Part shown: positions 1-10,830 of the stretch, one piece after another
Layout: the number at the start of each line of letters is the position of its first letter
Position numbering within the stretch: position 1 is the first letter of the stretch
DNA from: Stachybotrys elegans
Lineage: Eukaryota; Ascomycota; Sordariomycetes; Hypocreales; Stachybotryaceae
DNA: 64,000 nt
Assembly (NCBI GenBank): GCA_020746835.1
Contig: JAGPNK010000007.1
Span: 1,969,501 to 2,033,500 of the forward strand
Reading direction: 5' to 3'
Translations under genes and position numbers: made by a program
Notes under the pieces: model-generated
Told to the model about the DNA's origin: nothing
Seen by the model: the letters and a program-made list of their open reading frames with translations, nothing else
Database searches by the model: none

Positions 1-1860
1 TTATCCTGTCAGGGGTGAACGGAGAGTGTATGTTACAAAGACAAATTTATTTAAGAACAAAAACCCAAGAGCGTTCGGTCTCTGATATTATTTGGCCTAT
101 ACACAGTTTGCCTATCTACACTTGTCATGTTATGACTGAGTCAGTCTACATGCTTGTCCACCACCAAGAGCTCGTTCGGGAAAATGCAATCCGTGTATTA
201 TTGCGTGTTTCATTTTCCCAATCTTCCCTCCTGTTGGCCTCGGTAGTACGTTTGAACGGTTTGCCACACCCCCAGGCACGCCGATCTTGCCTTAGATCGC
301 AGGGACATCGCTTCGCCCTGGTACAAACGAGTTACTTGTCGGAGCAATGGGGAGACACAAAACGCGCTCCGCCGGCGAAGAGCGGAATGGAAGCGCACAC
401 CAAGACCGTGGAAATGCGGCCGGTTGTGGACCTGCAGGTCGAAGGATCCGACCACACACCGGCTACATGAGAGCAGAGTATAAAATGCCAGGCTATTCTC
501 ACCGTTGAGGACCGCTTGCCCATCCCAGATTGTCTGTACATAGTCGCCCGCGACCTGTTAACACCAAGGCGATATCAGGCCAGAACAGCAAGCAGTCCTA
601 CGTGCTTTTGCAGGACATGAGTAGGAGGCGCGACTTGGAAGGACAATTTCCCATCCATGCCTGCCACCAAATCGGCCTGCAGCAGCTTCGCATCAGTTAC
701 GCGGACCGGTGTACTCCACTTTGCCGACGACTTGCAGGGAGAGCGGAATATATGCACAAGTAGTGCTGCAGCGTGGGATGGTACACTAGATGGGACAGAC
801 GGCGCGCTCCGGCATAAAATGGGCTCAAGGCCAAGATGGCCGGATGGCAATGCAGCCGTTGACCATTGGGAAAGTGTATGTTCCTGATCCACCAGCCACC
901 ATGACGAAACCATCCACGTCGGGGGCCGGGAAGCCAGATGAACGAGGGCCGATTGTGAGGGGTGAGGGTGCGCCACCTCGCTCCTTGATAGGAAGGATGA
1001 AGGAGAACGGGCTCGAAGAGGCATCTCAAAGCGTCCGGGTAGATATGACCCTGGTGGAAAATCAAGCCACTCCGTCGTCCACGCAGATGGATAAAGCGCG
1101 AACAGCGACGTGGCTTGCAGGTAGTTGGAGTGCCGTGATTTACGAATGGTCTTGGCGACCCTGTCAAGCGTACGCCACAACAACAAGAACGAACCGTGCG
1201 GGGCCAGGAGTTGATGCAGGCCAGCAACCAGCATGTTTGCATGCTTGCAAGGTGCGCTTCAGCTGCCTGGGATCCCCTATCTCGCTGGCCTGAGCGCGAG
1301 GCCCCCCCGTCCGCCATCTTCGAGATCTTCGCCGTACCACATGCATGCGCACTCACATCCATTCATTGGAGGGGAGATGGGGTGGGGGTGACAGCCAAGA
1401 AAATGCTATCTCTGCCAGTGCTAGATGTAGATATGCAGTACGGAGTACGGAGTACAGGCGTAGAGATTGGGAAGTTGAGCCGTTGGTTTTCCCGCCATCT
1501 GCACCGCGGAACCTAATTTGGACGTGACAATGGAGACCTGCCAAGGGGTGGTTACAATTGCAACCTGAATTGAGAGCTGGAGTTGAAGGCGATAGTCCTT
1601 CTCGATGCCAAATACGGCAAGGCGCATTCACTAGCCCTTCTTTATCGGCCGTTATCGACTGCACCACCAAAAAGTTGTGCTGACCGCCCGGCAGAAAAGC
1701 TCCCCTCTAGAAATTCCACCCTCTTGACTATTTTCAGAGAAAGTTTCATCGAGCCGTCGGTTCTCTTCTGGATGTAGCCGACAACCAATCCCAATCCCTG
1801 AATTGGCTCAGTGCAAGTACATTCTACCTGACGTCTAGTTTTGCCAAGTCCCGGACCCCA
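1..1860. other. Intergenic, no gene recognised
   Basis: No coding region I can support. Between about 575 and 1362 several long open frames overlap on both strands, but their translations are rich in Ser/Arg/Pro/Trp and resemble no family, and no start, splice site or domain favours one over another. A short tandem AGTACGG repeat lies at 1437-1455. The last few hundred bases are presumably the promoter and leader of the gene starting at 1861. Confidence 0.5.
1437..1455. repeat. Short tandem repeat AGTACGG
   Basis: Two and a half head-to-tail copies of the 7-mer AGTACGG. Related TACGGAGT words occur near 14270 and 39690, so this looks like a common short word of this genome's intergenic DNA and not a specific site. 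Confidence 0.6.
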
Positions 1861-3193
1861 ATGTCTGCAGAAACTCCTGCGGCTGAGGCCCCAGCATCTG
1901 GCCTTAGCTGGACCATTGGTGAGTAGGCAGTGCCCCCCGTTTGCCTGCATACTCTGACATCATCGTGCTCTTCCAGATGTCAAGCCCGGCAAGCCAGAGA
2001 ATCGGAAATCCAAGTTGACGCAGCTCGAGAAACGCCGCCAGGAGCGAAAGGAGAAACGCCTTGCCAAGGCGGAGGCAAAGAAGGCTCGCAAGGCCAACAT
2101 CAAGCCGTCAGCCAAGTGGACTCCCGAGCGCAAAGCTGAGATGAAGGCCAAGAAGGCCGCCAACAAGCCTCAAAAGATGCAGCGCAAACGCGACCGACTC
2201 CTCCAGCGGGCCAAGAAGCTCGAAATACAGGGTAACAAGCTCTTGGCTGAGGCGAAGCGCGCTGCGCAGCAGTACGAGATGCTTGTGAAGCAGGAGAAGG
2301 AGGTATGCTGACTCTTACTTCGGGGCTACTGCATTATAGGGCTAACTCTAGCTTAGGGAACCTCTCAGTCCAACCAGGAGCCAGGAACCGACGACAGTGC
2401 AGATGATCGTAGTGATATCTCGCTGCACGGAGAAACGGATTCAGATTCCTCGAGTGACGAAGGATCTGCGGACGAGGCTCCCGCCGCCAATAATCTCCCC
2501 ATCGACGAAGACGTCATTATGGGCAGCAGTGCAGAGGAGACCGCTCAGCCCAAGAAGGATAAGAAGGACAAAAAGCGCAAGCGAGAAGCCAATGCTACTG
2601 CTGAGGCTGCAGATGAAGGAGACAAGAAGCAAAAAAAGAAGAAGTCCAAGTCTGAAGATCAGGAAGCTGCAGCCCCTGTTGAGGCTGTCGAGGAGCCTGC
2701 CGCTGTGAACGAGGTTCCTGAGGAGTCTACCAACAAGAAGTCCAAGAAGGAGAAGAAGCAGAAGAAGGAGAAGAGGGAGACGGAGTCTGTCAAGACCGTC
2801 GAGGAAGCCGCCGAGACTGCTGCTGTAGCGGTCGCAGAAAACACCAAAAATGACGACGATGAGACAACAGCCAAGAAGGAAAAGAAGGCTAAAAAGGACA
2901 AGAAGGACAAGAAATCCAAGGGCGAAGCTAAGAACGAAGACAACGATGAGCCAGCAACAAACGACGCCGAAGCATGGAACGTGGAGGAGCTGGAGGGTGG
3001 TTCTGCCCGACAAGACAAGTTCCTGCGTCTCCTGGGCGGCAAGAAGGGGGCCGCCAACAGCAAGGCGACCAAGGCTGGAAGTCATGGCAAATCGGACTCA
3101 GTCAAGGCCGAGGCCGCAATCCAGAGGCAGTTTGAGGCTGGGATGAAGATGAAAATGGAGGGAGGCGGACACAAGCGCGGTCTGGGTGCATAA
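1861..3193 (+). CDS. Lysine-rich SMAP-domain protein, probably nuclear/nucleolar
   Basis: Three exons, 1861-1918, 1977-2302 and 2357-3193, give about 406 aa. Both introns have canonical GT...AG ends and restore frame (MSAETPAAEAPASGLSWTI|DVKPGKPENRKSK). Residues about 20-125 are a very basic helical region (repeated KKAxK/RKEKR). The middle is acidic and Ser-rich (DSADDRSD, SSSDEGSADE), then come long alternating KKDKKDKK/EE blocks. Near the C-terminus the segment WNVEELEGGSARQDKFLRLL followed by GGKKG matches my memory of the small acidic protein-like (SMAP) domain (W...RQDKF.RL.G.KK). Lys-rich low complexity suggests a nucleolar role such as ribosome biogenesis, but that is inference. It is convergent with the RAMP4 gene downstream. 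The gene model is firm and the function is not. Confidence 0.82.
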
Positions 3194-3600
3194 GGTCGCG
3201 TAGTTGCGCCTTGGGCTTGACTATCGCTAACTGTTACATTTCGGCGCGCTCCTGACGACTTTGCTACTGGGCGTACACGTGCACGAGATACCATCAGTAA
3301 TTTGATAACCCAATTGATTTGAACAACCTCCCAAATTGCGCCGTGTTTCTGTCCCATAACATATGAATATCTAGAAAGAACTCTGGCAGATCCGAGGCGT
3401 GGAGGTCGGTATCCTCAACACAGCCAAACGGCGACGTGGGCAGACACACTCCTGCACCAGTCGTCCAGATCTGCACCCCCCTTTTTCATCTTGTTGCATC
3501 TTGCATGTCGGTAAAGTGCAAAACAGACATGTATTCACGACTTAATCATGCTGCGCTGCACAGCTATCCTCGTTCGAATGCGCGGAGTCAGGGGGTGAGC
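3194..3600. other. Convergent 3' region
   Basis: About 400 bases between the stop codons of the SMAP gene (+) and RAMP4 (-). It should hold both 3' UTRs. No other gene is seen. Confidence 0.6.
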
Positions 3601-3981
3601 TCATGAGAAGAAGCGGGACAGAGCCTCGAAGACGAGACCGCCGAAGATGACGAAGCCGAGGAGGGCTGCAAAAGCATCAATGTCAGTACAGCTGGTGGCA
3701 CACGTATACGAGACGTTGATATCTGCGAAAACCGAGGAGAGCGTTCGCGGCTTGACGTACCGATCCAGAAGAAGGACACAGGGGACTTCTTGACCTCGCG
3801 GACCTTCTTCTTCATCTGGTCCTCGGACTTGCCCATGCGGGACTCTTGTTCCTTGGCGAACTTTGCATTGCGGCGACGCTGCTCGAGAGTTTGGGCCTGG
3901 AGGAGGAATGTCTGTCAGCCGCAGTCCATGAAAGCTATGCGCCATTCATACGGGGGGTAAGGGGGATCTCAAGCATACCAT
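3601..3981 (-). CDS. YSY6: RAMP4/SERP1-like ER membrane protein (YSY6)
   Basis: A small tail-anchored ER protein of 67 aa that sits at the Sec61 translocon and stabilises nascent membrane proteins under stress (known for the RAMP4 family). On the minus strand the exons are 3981-3979 (ATG only), 3896-3761 and 3665-3601. The protein starts MAQTLEQRRRNAKFAKEQES, continues with the basic MGKSEDQMKKKVREVKKSPV, and ends in one hydrophobic segment, LLGFVIFGGLVFEALSRFF. This is the family's usual order and length. The first intron (GTATGC...CTCCAG) begins directly after the start codon. Without it no good start precedes AQTLEQ, and starting at the internal Met of MGKSEDQ would lose the conserved N-terminus. 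Its upstream region is shared with the divergent gene at 4649. Confidence 0.9.
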
Positions 3982-4648
3982 TGTGTAAGCTAGGAGGGGA
4001 GTGGATAGCTGTATGAAAAGAGCGACGGGCTATGCTGAAGCCAATAACGATCGCCGACCAACAGTGAGAACGAGATGGAGACGTATCAATATCCGTAGTA
4101 CGTGGAGTGGAAGGAATTGGTAGAAGTAGATGTTGCGGGAAACCCTTGAGAGGGGATGTTCGTCAGTGGTCGTTCTGGCGATTTTAATAGATCGGTTAGA
4201 AAAGGGACAGATTGCACGGTTTAGGCTGGCGTGCAATTCGAACAGAGTAGTAGCGCCGGCCCCAGGTTTGGCGGGAAAAAAAGGGTAGCCCTCTAATGTA
4301 CAATGGGATGGAAATGCTTCGGGCCATCTGTCGACTTCGAAGCATGTGTAAGCCAGGTACTGCAGGTGCCTAGGTGGTACATACTTGGTACCCGCAGCGG
4401 TAATAAGGCGAGGGCCCACTGATAGGCAAGGTTCCGTCCCTTCTTTGCTGCCTGCCTGAGTACGCACAATGTGGCTGCAAACGAAACGCGGGGTGCACCG
4501 CCACAGGGAGTTCCAAGCAGCTGAGTTAGCCTCGCTACAGGCTCAAGCAGCCAGGGAAGAAGGAGAAAAAAGAGCTCCGACAGCAACTGACGAAACAACA
4601 AAGCCCCGCTGCGTCTCGAGCTTTAACCAACAGCTCGGCGGGATCCAT
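3982..4648. other. Divergent intergenic region
   Basis: Lies between the start codons of RAMP4 (-) and the small mitochondrial protein gene (+), so it should contain both promoters and leaders. No motif stands out by eye. Confidence 0.5.
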
Positions 4649-5140
4649 ATGAAGATGATGTACAGACCATTGGCGAGAACGCTGCTGCGACCGGCCCGAG
4701 CGACGCTCACACGACAACAACACCCAACGACGACGACGACGACGACGACAACGATCCTTTCAGTGCGCCGCGCATCGAACGTCTCCCCAGACAAGCCAGC
4801 CAGCGAAACGGTACGCACAGCAGCAGCGTCTATAGCAGGTGTCCATTGGGAGTTCTCAGGCTGAATGTGTGGCCATAGTCCAAGTTCTACAAGCAGTTTT
4901 CGCGGCCGGTCGCAAAGGTCCTGCTCATGGCCGTGCTGACGTACCAGGTCGTGTACTGGGCGTGGGTGAAGCTCGAGACAGACGAGATCATAGCCCAGAC
5001 GGAGGGTGAGTTGCTATGCAAAGGACAGGACGGGGCGTAAGGGGACGTTATGCTGATTTTTTCTGTGCGCAGCGACAAAGGCGGAGTTGGAGGCCAAGGT
5101 GGCGGCGTACGGGAAGCAGGAGGCAGAGAAGAAGGCGTAG
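4649..5140 (+). CDS. Small mitochondrial-type single-pass membrane protein, function unknown
   Basis: Three exons, 4649-4810, 4879-5005 and 5073-5140, give about 118 aa. The N-terminus (MKMMYRPLARTLLRPARATL) is Arg-rich with no acidic residue, like a mitochondrial presequence, and is followed by a run of nine Thr encoded by an ACG repeat at about 4730-4755. Exon 2 holds SKFYKQFSRPVAKVL and one predicted membrane span (VLLMAVLTYQVVYWAWV), and the tail is charged and helical (TKAELEAKVAAYGKQEAEKK). The layout suggests a small inner-membrane assembly or accessory protein, but I do not recognise the family and give no function. Both introns restore frame. It is convergent with MID1. Confidence 0.72.
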
Positions 5141-5500
5141 TGTTCGAGAGAATGGTGATCGGGGAGCTCATGTCGCGGTCGGACAGCCATTGGGACATGG
5201 CATGTTTATGCCTGTGTGGAGCGGCATCACGAGTCTTGTAAGAGTATAATACCATATACCGGCCGCTTGTAAAATAATCAAGAATGGGATATCCACATGC
5301 CACTAAAGCAATTGCTCGGTTTCTTCGCAGGCTACATTAACACATCCAAGTCCGTCTCTTTACGTATCGCAAAGTGTCCTCGACGCCATCCCTCATAATC
5401 ACCACGTGAAAAAAGAAACAAGGAAGAGAAAGAAAGAAAGAGAAGTAGAAACGCCGTCATTAGCCCATGGTCTCTATAAGCGAGCTCTCCTCCAGCCATT
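5141..5500. other. Convergent 3' region
   Basis: 360 bases between the small mitochondrial protein gene (+) and MID1 (-). Presumably both 3' UTRs. A purine-rich tract lies at about 5406-5450. Confidence 0.55.
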
Positions 5501-7399
5501 TCACCAAAACGTCGAGGCAGCGAGAAGCGGCACGGCGAGGGCTCGGATCCCCGGCACAAACAACGCCGCCGCCGCCGCGCTTCTCCTAGCATTCGTCACG
5601 ACGGGCGGGATGCACCGCACGTCTGGGGAGTCTGCCGCGGGCTTCCCGTAGCTGACGTCGAAGCCGTACATGCCCTGCTGGGGACACGTGAAGCCTATCG
5701 CGGCGGGACAGCTCTGCACGACGTCGTAGCAAACCTCCTCGCACGGCAGGATCTCCTTGTACGGCCCTGGCTGGATCTCATCGTCAATGAAGGCGTTGCG
5801 CGACGAGTTCGTCTGCCGTCTCCTATCGAAGGAAGCTCGCACTTCGTCGTCGAGACGCGTCCCGTTGGGGAAGTCCTGGGCGAGGTTGCGCACCACGGCA
5901 AAGGGGTTGGAGCTCGCGAGGCCCTCGCAGCGGGGGATGCTCACGGCGCATAGCCAGCGCTTGTAGGCTCTCTTGCAGTCCTCGCAGCTGCGCGCCAGCG
6001 AGTACCGAGAGGGCGGCTCTGCCTCGCACGCCACTTGCATCAGGACCGTCTCAAAGTGGGCGTACATGCTGCGCGCGTAGTCGTCGTACGCCCTTGCGAG
6101 CGCCGTGTCGTTGAACTTGTCGCTGTTGCCCGGGACAACTGCGACATCCGTCTCGTTGCAGAATTCGAGGTCCGTAACCAGGCGGCAGTTGGAGTCTTGT
6201 AACATGTCAGCATCGTACCGGATGGGAATGAGTGAAGGAACTGTCTTACCGGGTGGCGTTTCGATAGGCGCGGGCTCAAATACTGTTCCGCCGCCTCCCA
6301 CTTGTGGCTCGTTTTCCTGTCTCCGATTGAGGGAGTTGGGCATCTTGACCAGAACAGCCGAGTACGACGAGCTGGCATTCAGTCCCGCCAGCAAGAACTG
6401 CTGTTTGGGCATGCCGTCTCGACCCCGCCTCGTCATCTTCATCTTTAAAAGAGTGGCCGAGCCGCCAGAGTCCTCTTTGGTGGCCCACATGTCGGCTACT
6501 CGTCGCATGCCACACAATGAATGCCGAAGGCCCTCCATCTTCTTCGTAGACCCGTACTCGACGTAAATCTCGTACGGCATGCCCTCATTCATGACTTGAT
6601 CCACGTCCTCTTCGTTATCCGTCAGATCATTTGAGACGAGCAGCACAGAAGACGAGTCGCCCTCCATACGCTCAAGTCCTGCAGGGTCCGGGCCCGTGTT
6701 TCCAACGAAGCGGTGGTAGAAGTCGTCCGACGACACGGCAACCTCGTAGTTCCATACACCCGTGAAATCCTCAGAGAGTCTCGGTGCCGTCACGCCTATA
6801 TACACGTCACCCGTGGCGTTGACGGTCAACATGGCAGCGCCTTGGTCGAAGACGGCCATTTGGTGCTTTGCCAGCTCCGCGGGGCTGTCGTAGCATCCTT
6901 CATCGGACTCGGAAACGGAGATGGTGAGCTGTGGTGGGTGCAGGCTTGTGGCGTCCGGCGACACTCGGTCTGGCTGAGAGCAGGTGTTTGCAGATACATA
7001 TATCGTCCGCGCGCCCCGGCTCTGTCTTCGCTCGTGGGAATTCCCCGAATCGTCTTCCGAAGTCTCACTATCTCTTTCATCCAGTGCGGAAGTCAAACTC
7101 CTGTCGATCATGTAGCATATCGTCTGGCTAGGGGAAACGCCGAGAGATTCTGGCCGGTTATTTCGCAGAGGAGTGAGTCCTTCCGGGGCTCTCCCAATGA
7201 TGTCTCGGTCGAAGAGCGCGAACTCGGGCTCGTATGCCACCTCAAGTCCAGGGACGGCGCTCACGGCATCGGGCTGGGGCTCTTGCAATTGCGACGCCAG
7301 CGCTGGCTTCGTCAAAGACAGGAGAAGACACAGCGCCAAGGGCGAAAGCGAGGCGGCCAGCGACATCGCCCGTCGTGATTGTGAGTAGTTCAGGTGCAT
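5501..7399 (-). CDS. MID1: Stretch-activated calcium channel subunit Mid1
   Basis: Regulatory subunit of the Cch1-Mid1 plasma-membrane calcium channel, needed for calcium entry during mating, stress and hyphal growth (known for the family). The frame is open for 632 codons. The N-terminus has a signal peptide (LAASLSPLALCLLLSLTKPA). A long extracellular region with several N-x-S/T sites follows. The diagnostic Cys-rich C-terminal half includes CNETDVAVVPGN, CEDCKRAYKRWLCAVSIPRC and CEEVCYDVVQSCP, followed by a hydrophobic tail. Positions 6249-6196 probably form a 54-nt intron (GTAAGA donor, GCTGAC branch, AAG end) that is in frame and stop-free, so the mature protein may be 614 aa, joining ..ETPP to DSNCRLVTDLEFC. 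The start could also be the Met 11 codons downstream; both leave the signal peptide intact. Confidence 0.92.
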   Translation of the reverse strand: MHLNYSQSRRAMSLAASLSPLALCLLLSLTKPALASQLQEPQPDAVSAVPGLEVAYEPEFALFDRDIIGRAPEGLTPLRNNRPESLGVSPSQTICYMIDRSLTSALDERDSETSEDDSGNSHERRQSRGARTIYVSANTCSQPDRVSPDATSLHPPQLTISVSESDEGCYDSPAELAKHQMAVFDQGAAMLTVNATGDVYIGVTAPRLSEDFTGVWNYEVAVSSDDFYHRFVGNTGPDPAGLERMEGDSSSVLLVSNDLTDNEEDVDQVMNEGMPYEIYVEYGSTKKMEGLRHSLCGMRRVADMWATKEDSGGSATLLKMKMTRRGRDGMPKQQFLLAGLNASSSYSAVLVKMPNSLNRRQENEPQVGGGGTVFEPAPIETPPGKTVPSLIPIRYDADMLQDSNCRLVTDLEFCNETDVAVVPGNSDKFNDTALARAYDDYARSMYAHFETVLMQVACEAEPPSRYSLARSCEDCKRAYKRWLCAVSIPRCEGLASSNPFAVVRNLAQDFPNGTRLDDEVRASFDRRRQTNSSRNAFIDDEIQPGPYKEILPCEEVCYDVVQSCPAAIGFTCPQQGMYGFDVSYGKPAADSPDVRCIPPVVTNARRSAAAAALFVPGIRALAVPLLAASTFW

Positions 7400-8332
7400 C
7401 GTGATAGCATACCCTCCAGGGGTAGCCGGAGTATCGATCGATATCGTCGAGGTCGAGGTCGAGTCTCAATGGTCGGGATTGGGTTTGGCGTGTCTTCAAG
7501 GTCTGTGTCGGTCACAGCGAAGCATTGCGATTGCGTCTATGCGTACATCATGGTCTCACGCGGTTGGCTTATGGTCATGGGCTCGAAGTTGAAGGTTGGC
7601 GTTTCACATGGGCAACACTGTCGATTGGGCGCATGGACCCTTGCTTAGTACTTCTTTGGCTGGTATAGATAGGCTTTGGCAGGCCCCACAGCCACACAGC
7701 GAGCATCAGCTCCACGCACTTTCGCACTTTCACACTTTCGCAATGCAAGGTCAAGCCAGTGTTAGGAGGATATCCCTAAATTTGATATGGCAAGACCAGT
7801 TAGAAAAGATGAATGCCTGCGCTGCAGAGGGCTACTGTGATTGCGATGGTGTGGTCTGACTGAGCAGTCATTCGGGCACGAAAAACGCGGCGACGATACC
7901 GAAGGACTTAGTTAGTGGCAATAACCACTACAGCATGACATAAACGTAGACTTCGTGTTATCCATATCATCTAGCTCTCCTGCGTGGCTAGATAGCAGCC
8001 GATTCATGTCTCGTCGCCTATCATCCATCTTCTACAAAACACCGTGCAAAAACACCGTGGTCATCCCGTAGCCCATATAGCGTAACTCAATCACGCGTCT
8101 CTTGCCCAGTAACCCAAATTGCATTTCCCATTGGGAGAACCCTCTCCCATACCTGAAAGAATAGCTCACCTCGTGAAATGAATCAGTCCCCTTGTCACTC
8201 TTCTTGGTACCATTCAAAGTTCGTCAGGTCGTCGCAGAAGCCAACTCCGTCTGCTGTCGTGTTCAAAGTATAGCTTGGCTGTCGACGCAATAGACATTGG
8301 CTGTCGCGCTATAAACGGGACATGCTGGTGCT
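7400..8332. other. Intergenic: MID1 upstream region and YOP1 3' region
   Basis: Both flanking genes are on the minus strand. The part next to 7400 should be the MID1 promoter and leader, and the part next to 8332 the YOP1 3' UTR. No gene or RNA is recognised. Confidence 0.5.
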
Positions 8333-9059
8333 TTATTCAGCCTTGCCAACACCGTCGGCCTTGGAGCGGACGCCAGCGGCGGTAGAGCCAGTGAAGTAGC
8401 GGCCGAGAGTGGGGACGAGGAAGGATCGGAAAACGATCTCAGCACCGCTGCACAGACGTTAGCTCGTTGTGCTGTATTAGGCTCCCTCGCGCGTGTGCGG
8501 CGAGTTGATAAAACTTACCGGAAGGGGGGGAGGGAGAGCCACAGCAGGAAGATGAACTTGAAGACAAAGTAGAAGGGGAACCAGTAGACAATGTTGATGA
8601 AGCTCTCGGCAACGGTAAAGAAGGCAAAGACGACCCAGTACTGTCAGGCGAGGCGTTAGCTCAGACTATTCCGCCGTCAGAGGGGTATGTCGCAACACAT
8701 ACAGTCAGCCATTGGGTGTCATCGTGAGTCGAGGATGTGAAGAGGGCGTTCAGAGAATAGTATCCGGGGACGACGAAGCCAGCAAAGTTGGTGAGGAGCT
8801 GGCCGCCGAGGTTGAAGATGATGAGGAAGAAGTAGAGGGCGGCGAGGCCGACAACGGCGTAAGCCTTGGGCACGCCAGCCTGCTTCTCGAGGTTCACGAG
8901 GGCGGGGTACTTGGACAGCTAGAGAGAGCAAGTCAGAAGATGCGGGCGCATGAGGCATTGAAAGTAACCGCGGGCAATGCCAGAGCTTGTAGAAGAAACA
9001 CGTACCTCCCGGTCAAGGGTGCTGAGATAGTTCTGTGCCTTCTCCTGGGCGGAAGCCAT
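8333..9059 (-). CDS. YOP1: ER tubule-shaping reticulon-like protein Yop1 (REEP/DP1/TB2 family)
   Basis: Membrane-curving protein that generates and stabilises ER tubules together with reticulons and Sey1/atlastin (known for the family). Minus-strand exons 9059-9006, 8918-8703, 8640-8519 and 8447-8333 give 168 aa, the usual length. The sequence starts MASAQEKAQNYLSTLDRELS. It has two hydrophobic hairpins: AVVGLAALYFFLIIFNLGGQ with NFAGFVVPGYYSL, and WVVFAFFTVAESFINIVYWF with FKFIFLLWLSLPPF. The conserved HDDTQWLTYWVVFA and RGAEIVFRSFLVP stretches of the family span the exon junctions. All introns are GT-AG and frame-restoring. It is divergent from the RFX gene. Confidence 0.95.
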
Positions 9060-10830
9060 TTTGACGGCTTTTGTGTGTGGGTTGGGCAAAAGTGCGCAAG
9101 CTTGGTGTGGACACGGCGGACGGCTCGTTCGTCTGGCAGGTGTAAGCAAAAGAAGGGTATATGGCGAAAAATAGGTAAGGCGCTGGAATCGTCACGATGC
9201 AATCTTTGGGGGGAGGCTTACGGGCAATGCGTTCAGGTGGGTGACGGAGAGCACGAGGGCGATGTCAAGGTTGGTGATGTGGGAGTGGTGAAGGCCGACT
9301 CTGACTGACGTGTGCTGGAGGATCAGCTACTGAAACAAGCTAATCCGAGCGACCCGCGTCATATGTTAGGTCATATGTGTCGGAGCTCCTAGGGCTACAT
9401 GCGCAAGGCGCTGCTCGGTGGTGGAGGAGGAGGTAGCGAAGTCGTGGAGAGTACAATAAGACCTACCAAAGGGCTTGTGGGAGGGAGGGGGGGGGGACAC
9501 AGGCAGCAAAGACTCGGGAACTGGTCTCAGATGTCGCCGTCAAGTTCTCATTTCTTGCCGGCGAAGCAAATCTGGGCACAGCTCATTTTGGGCTCTGCAG
9601 GTTGAGGAATGATTAATTTCAAAGTAATAGAAATGCATTCTGTCTGCTGCCGCCTACGCATGCTTGGTGGTCATTTCCACGGGCAGCCATCACTGCCATT
9701 TGCAGGCTGTTGTCCTCGGAATCATCAACCCTCATTTCAGGCCGGAGCTTCTCGCCATGGCGAGCTTCGGTGCGATGATGTGATGTGCCCCTCCCGGCAA
9801 CCCCTCATGAGGTTTGCGGCCCAGGGGATCTGGCGACGTTCCATTCCATCCTAGCGTCCTCGCGCAATCCCTCGTAATCGGATTGGTTCACTTGGTGCCT
9901 GCCAATAAAAAACTCTGGGACCAACTAGCCTTGGCGGGTAATTAATCCCTTTCACAAACACGAAGGTCGGGAGCTCACTGAAGGCTTTGCCCCGAAGTGA
10001 AAGAAATTTCGGTATCAAACGGTATTTATGTACCTAGGCTGTTTATTTCTGCAAGTGACTTGAGATGTGCATTTTGATTTGCCGAGGGAATAATCATCTC
10101 AGTTTAGTAGTCATAAAATAAGATTCGTACGGATAACTTACACAACACGTGGGGAAATCGCATTTGGATCGTGTGCGCAGAAAAGAAAATTCAATCTCGC
10201 ATAGCTGTTGCAGAAAAGAGTCCCAACAGAGTTTGAAGCGCAAGCCACGTCGAGATGCAGCCATTCTAGAGAATCATCACACGTTGCTTCTGTCCGGTTG
10301 TGCACAAAGAGATCGGGGCAAGAGCGCCGCAATGTGTCTCGCGCACGAACACATGGGCGCCTGCCTGAGATGTGTTTACTTAGCTAAATTCCGCTAGGCC
10401 CGCTAACTCCCCTTTGGGTATGGCTTTTAGGTCGGTGGCTGCCAGAGTGGGGCCTGCCGTCTTTGACTGGTCAGCGGCAGGGCAGACAAATGCGAGTCAC
10501 TTCCCTTCTTCTGCCTCGTTGGCCTCGCAACAACAAAACAAAAAACAACCCCCAACCGACGATTGCTTCCAGCAAGCTTCAGCAGCCCTGCGCGTCTCGA
10601 CAGCACGCAAAAGGCATTCCGCAGCAGCCCTTGGCCTCTGCCTGTGTCATCGTCTTGTACTGCACTGTTTATTCTTCTTTTCTGCATCCCATATCCTCGG
10701 CGCCCCGGCAGTGGCCGCCCGTGTCGTGTTTATTGTGGGTGCGCATTAACGAGCCCATGTTTGTTATTCGGCATCAACCAACGCTACTTTCCTAGCATCG
10801 CAGCACCTTTTTTTTTTCCTCAACACCACA
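9060..10830. other. Divergent intergenic region
   Basis: Lies between the starts of YOP1 (-) and the RFX gene (+). A run of guanines (GGGAGGGAGGGGGGGGGG) at about 9477-9496 could form a quadruplex. From about 10470 the DNA is pyrimidine-rich with a T run near 10808-10818, as expected for the RFX leader. No gene is recognised. Confidence 0.5.

Noticed and set aside
575..1362. Overlapping long open frames on both strands (219, 221 and 167 codons)
   Set aside because: They overlap each other, none has a recognisable domain or fungal-type start context, and composition suggests chance openness in GC-rich DNA.
2441..3085. 214-codon minus-strand frame rich in Leu/Val that looks like a membrane protein
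   Set aside because: Antisense of the Lys/Glu repeats of the SMAP protein, which read as Leu/Phe/Ser on the other strand.
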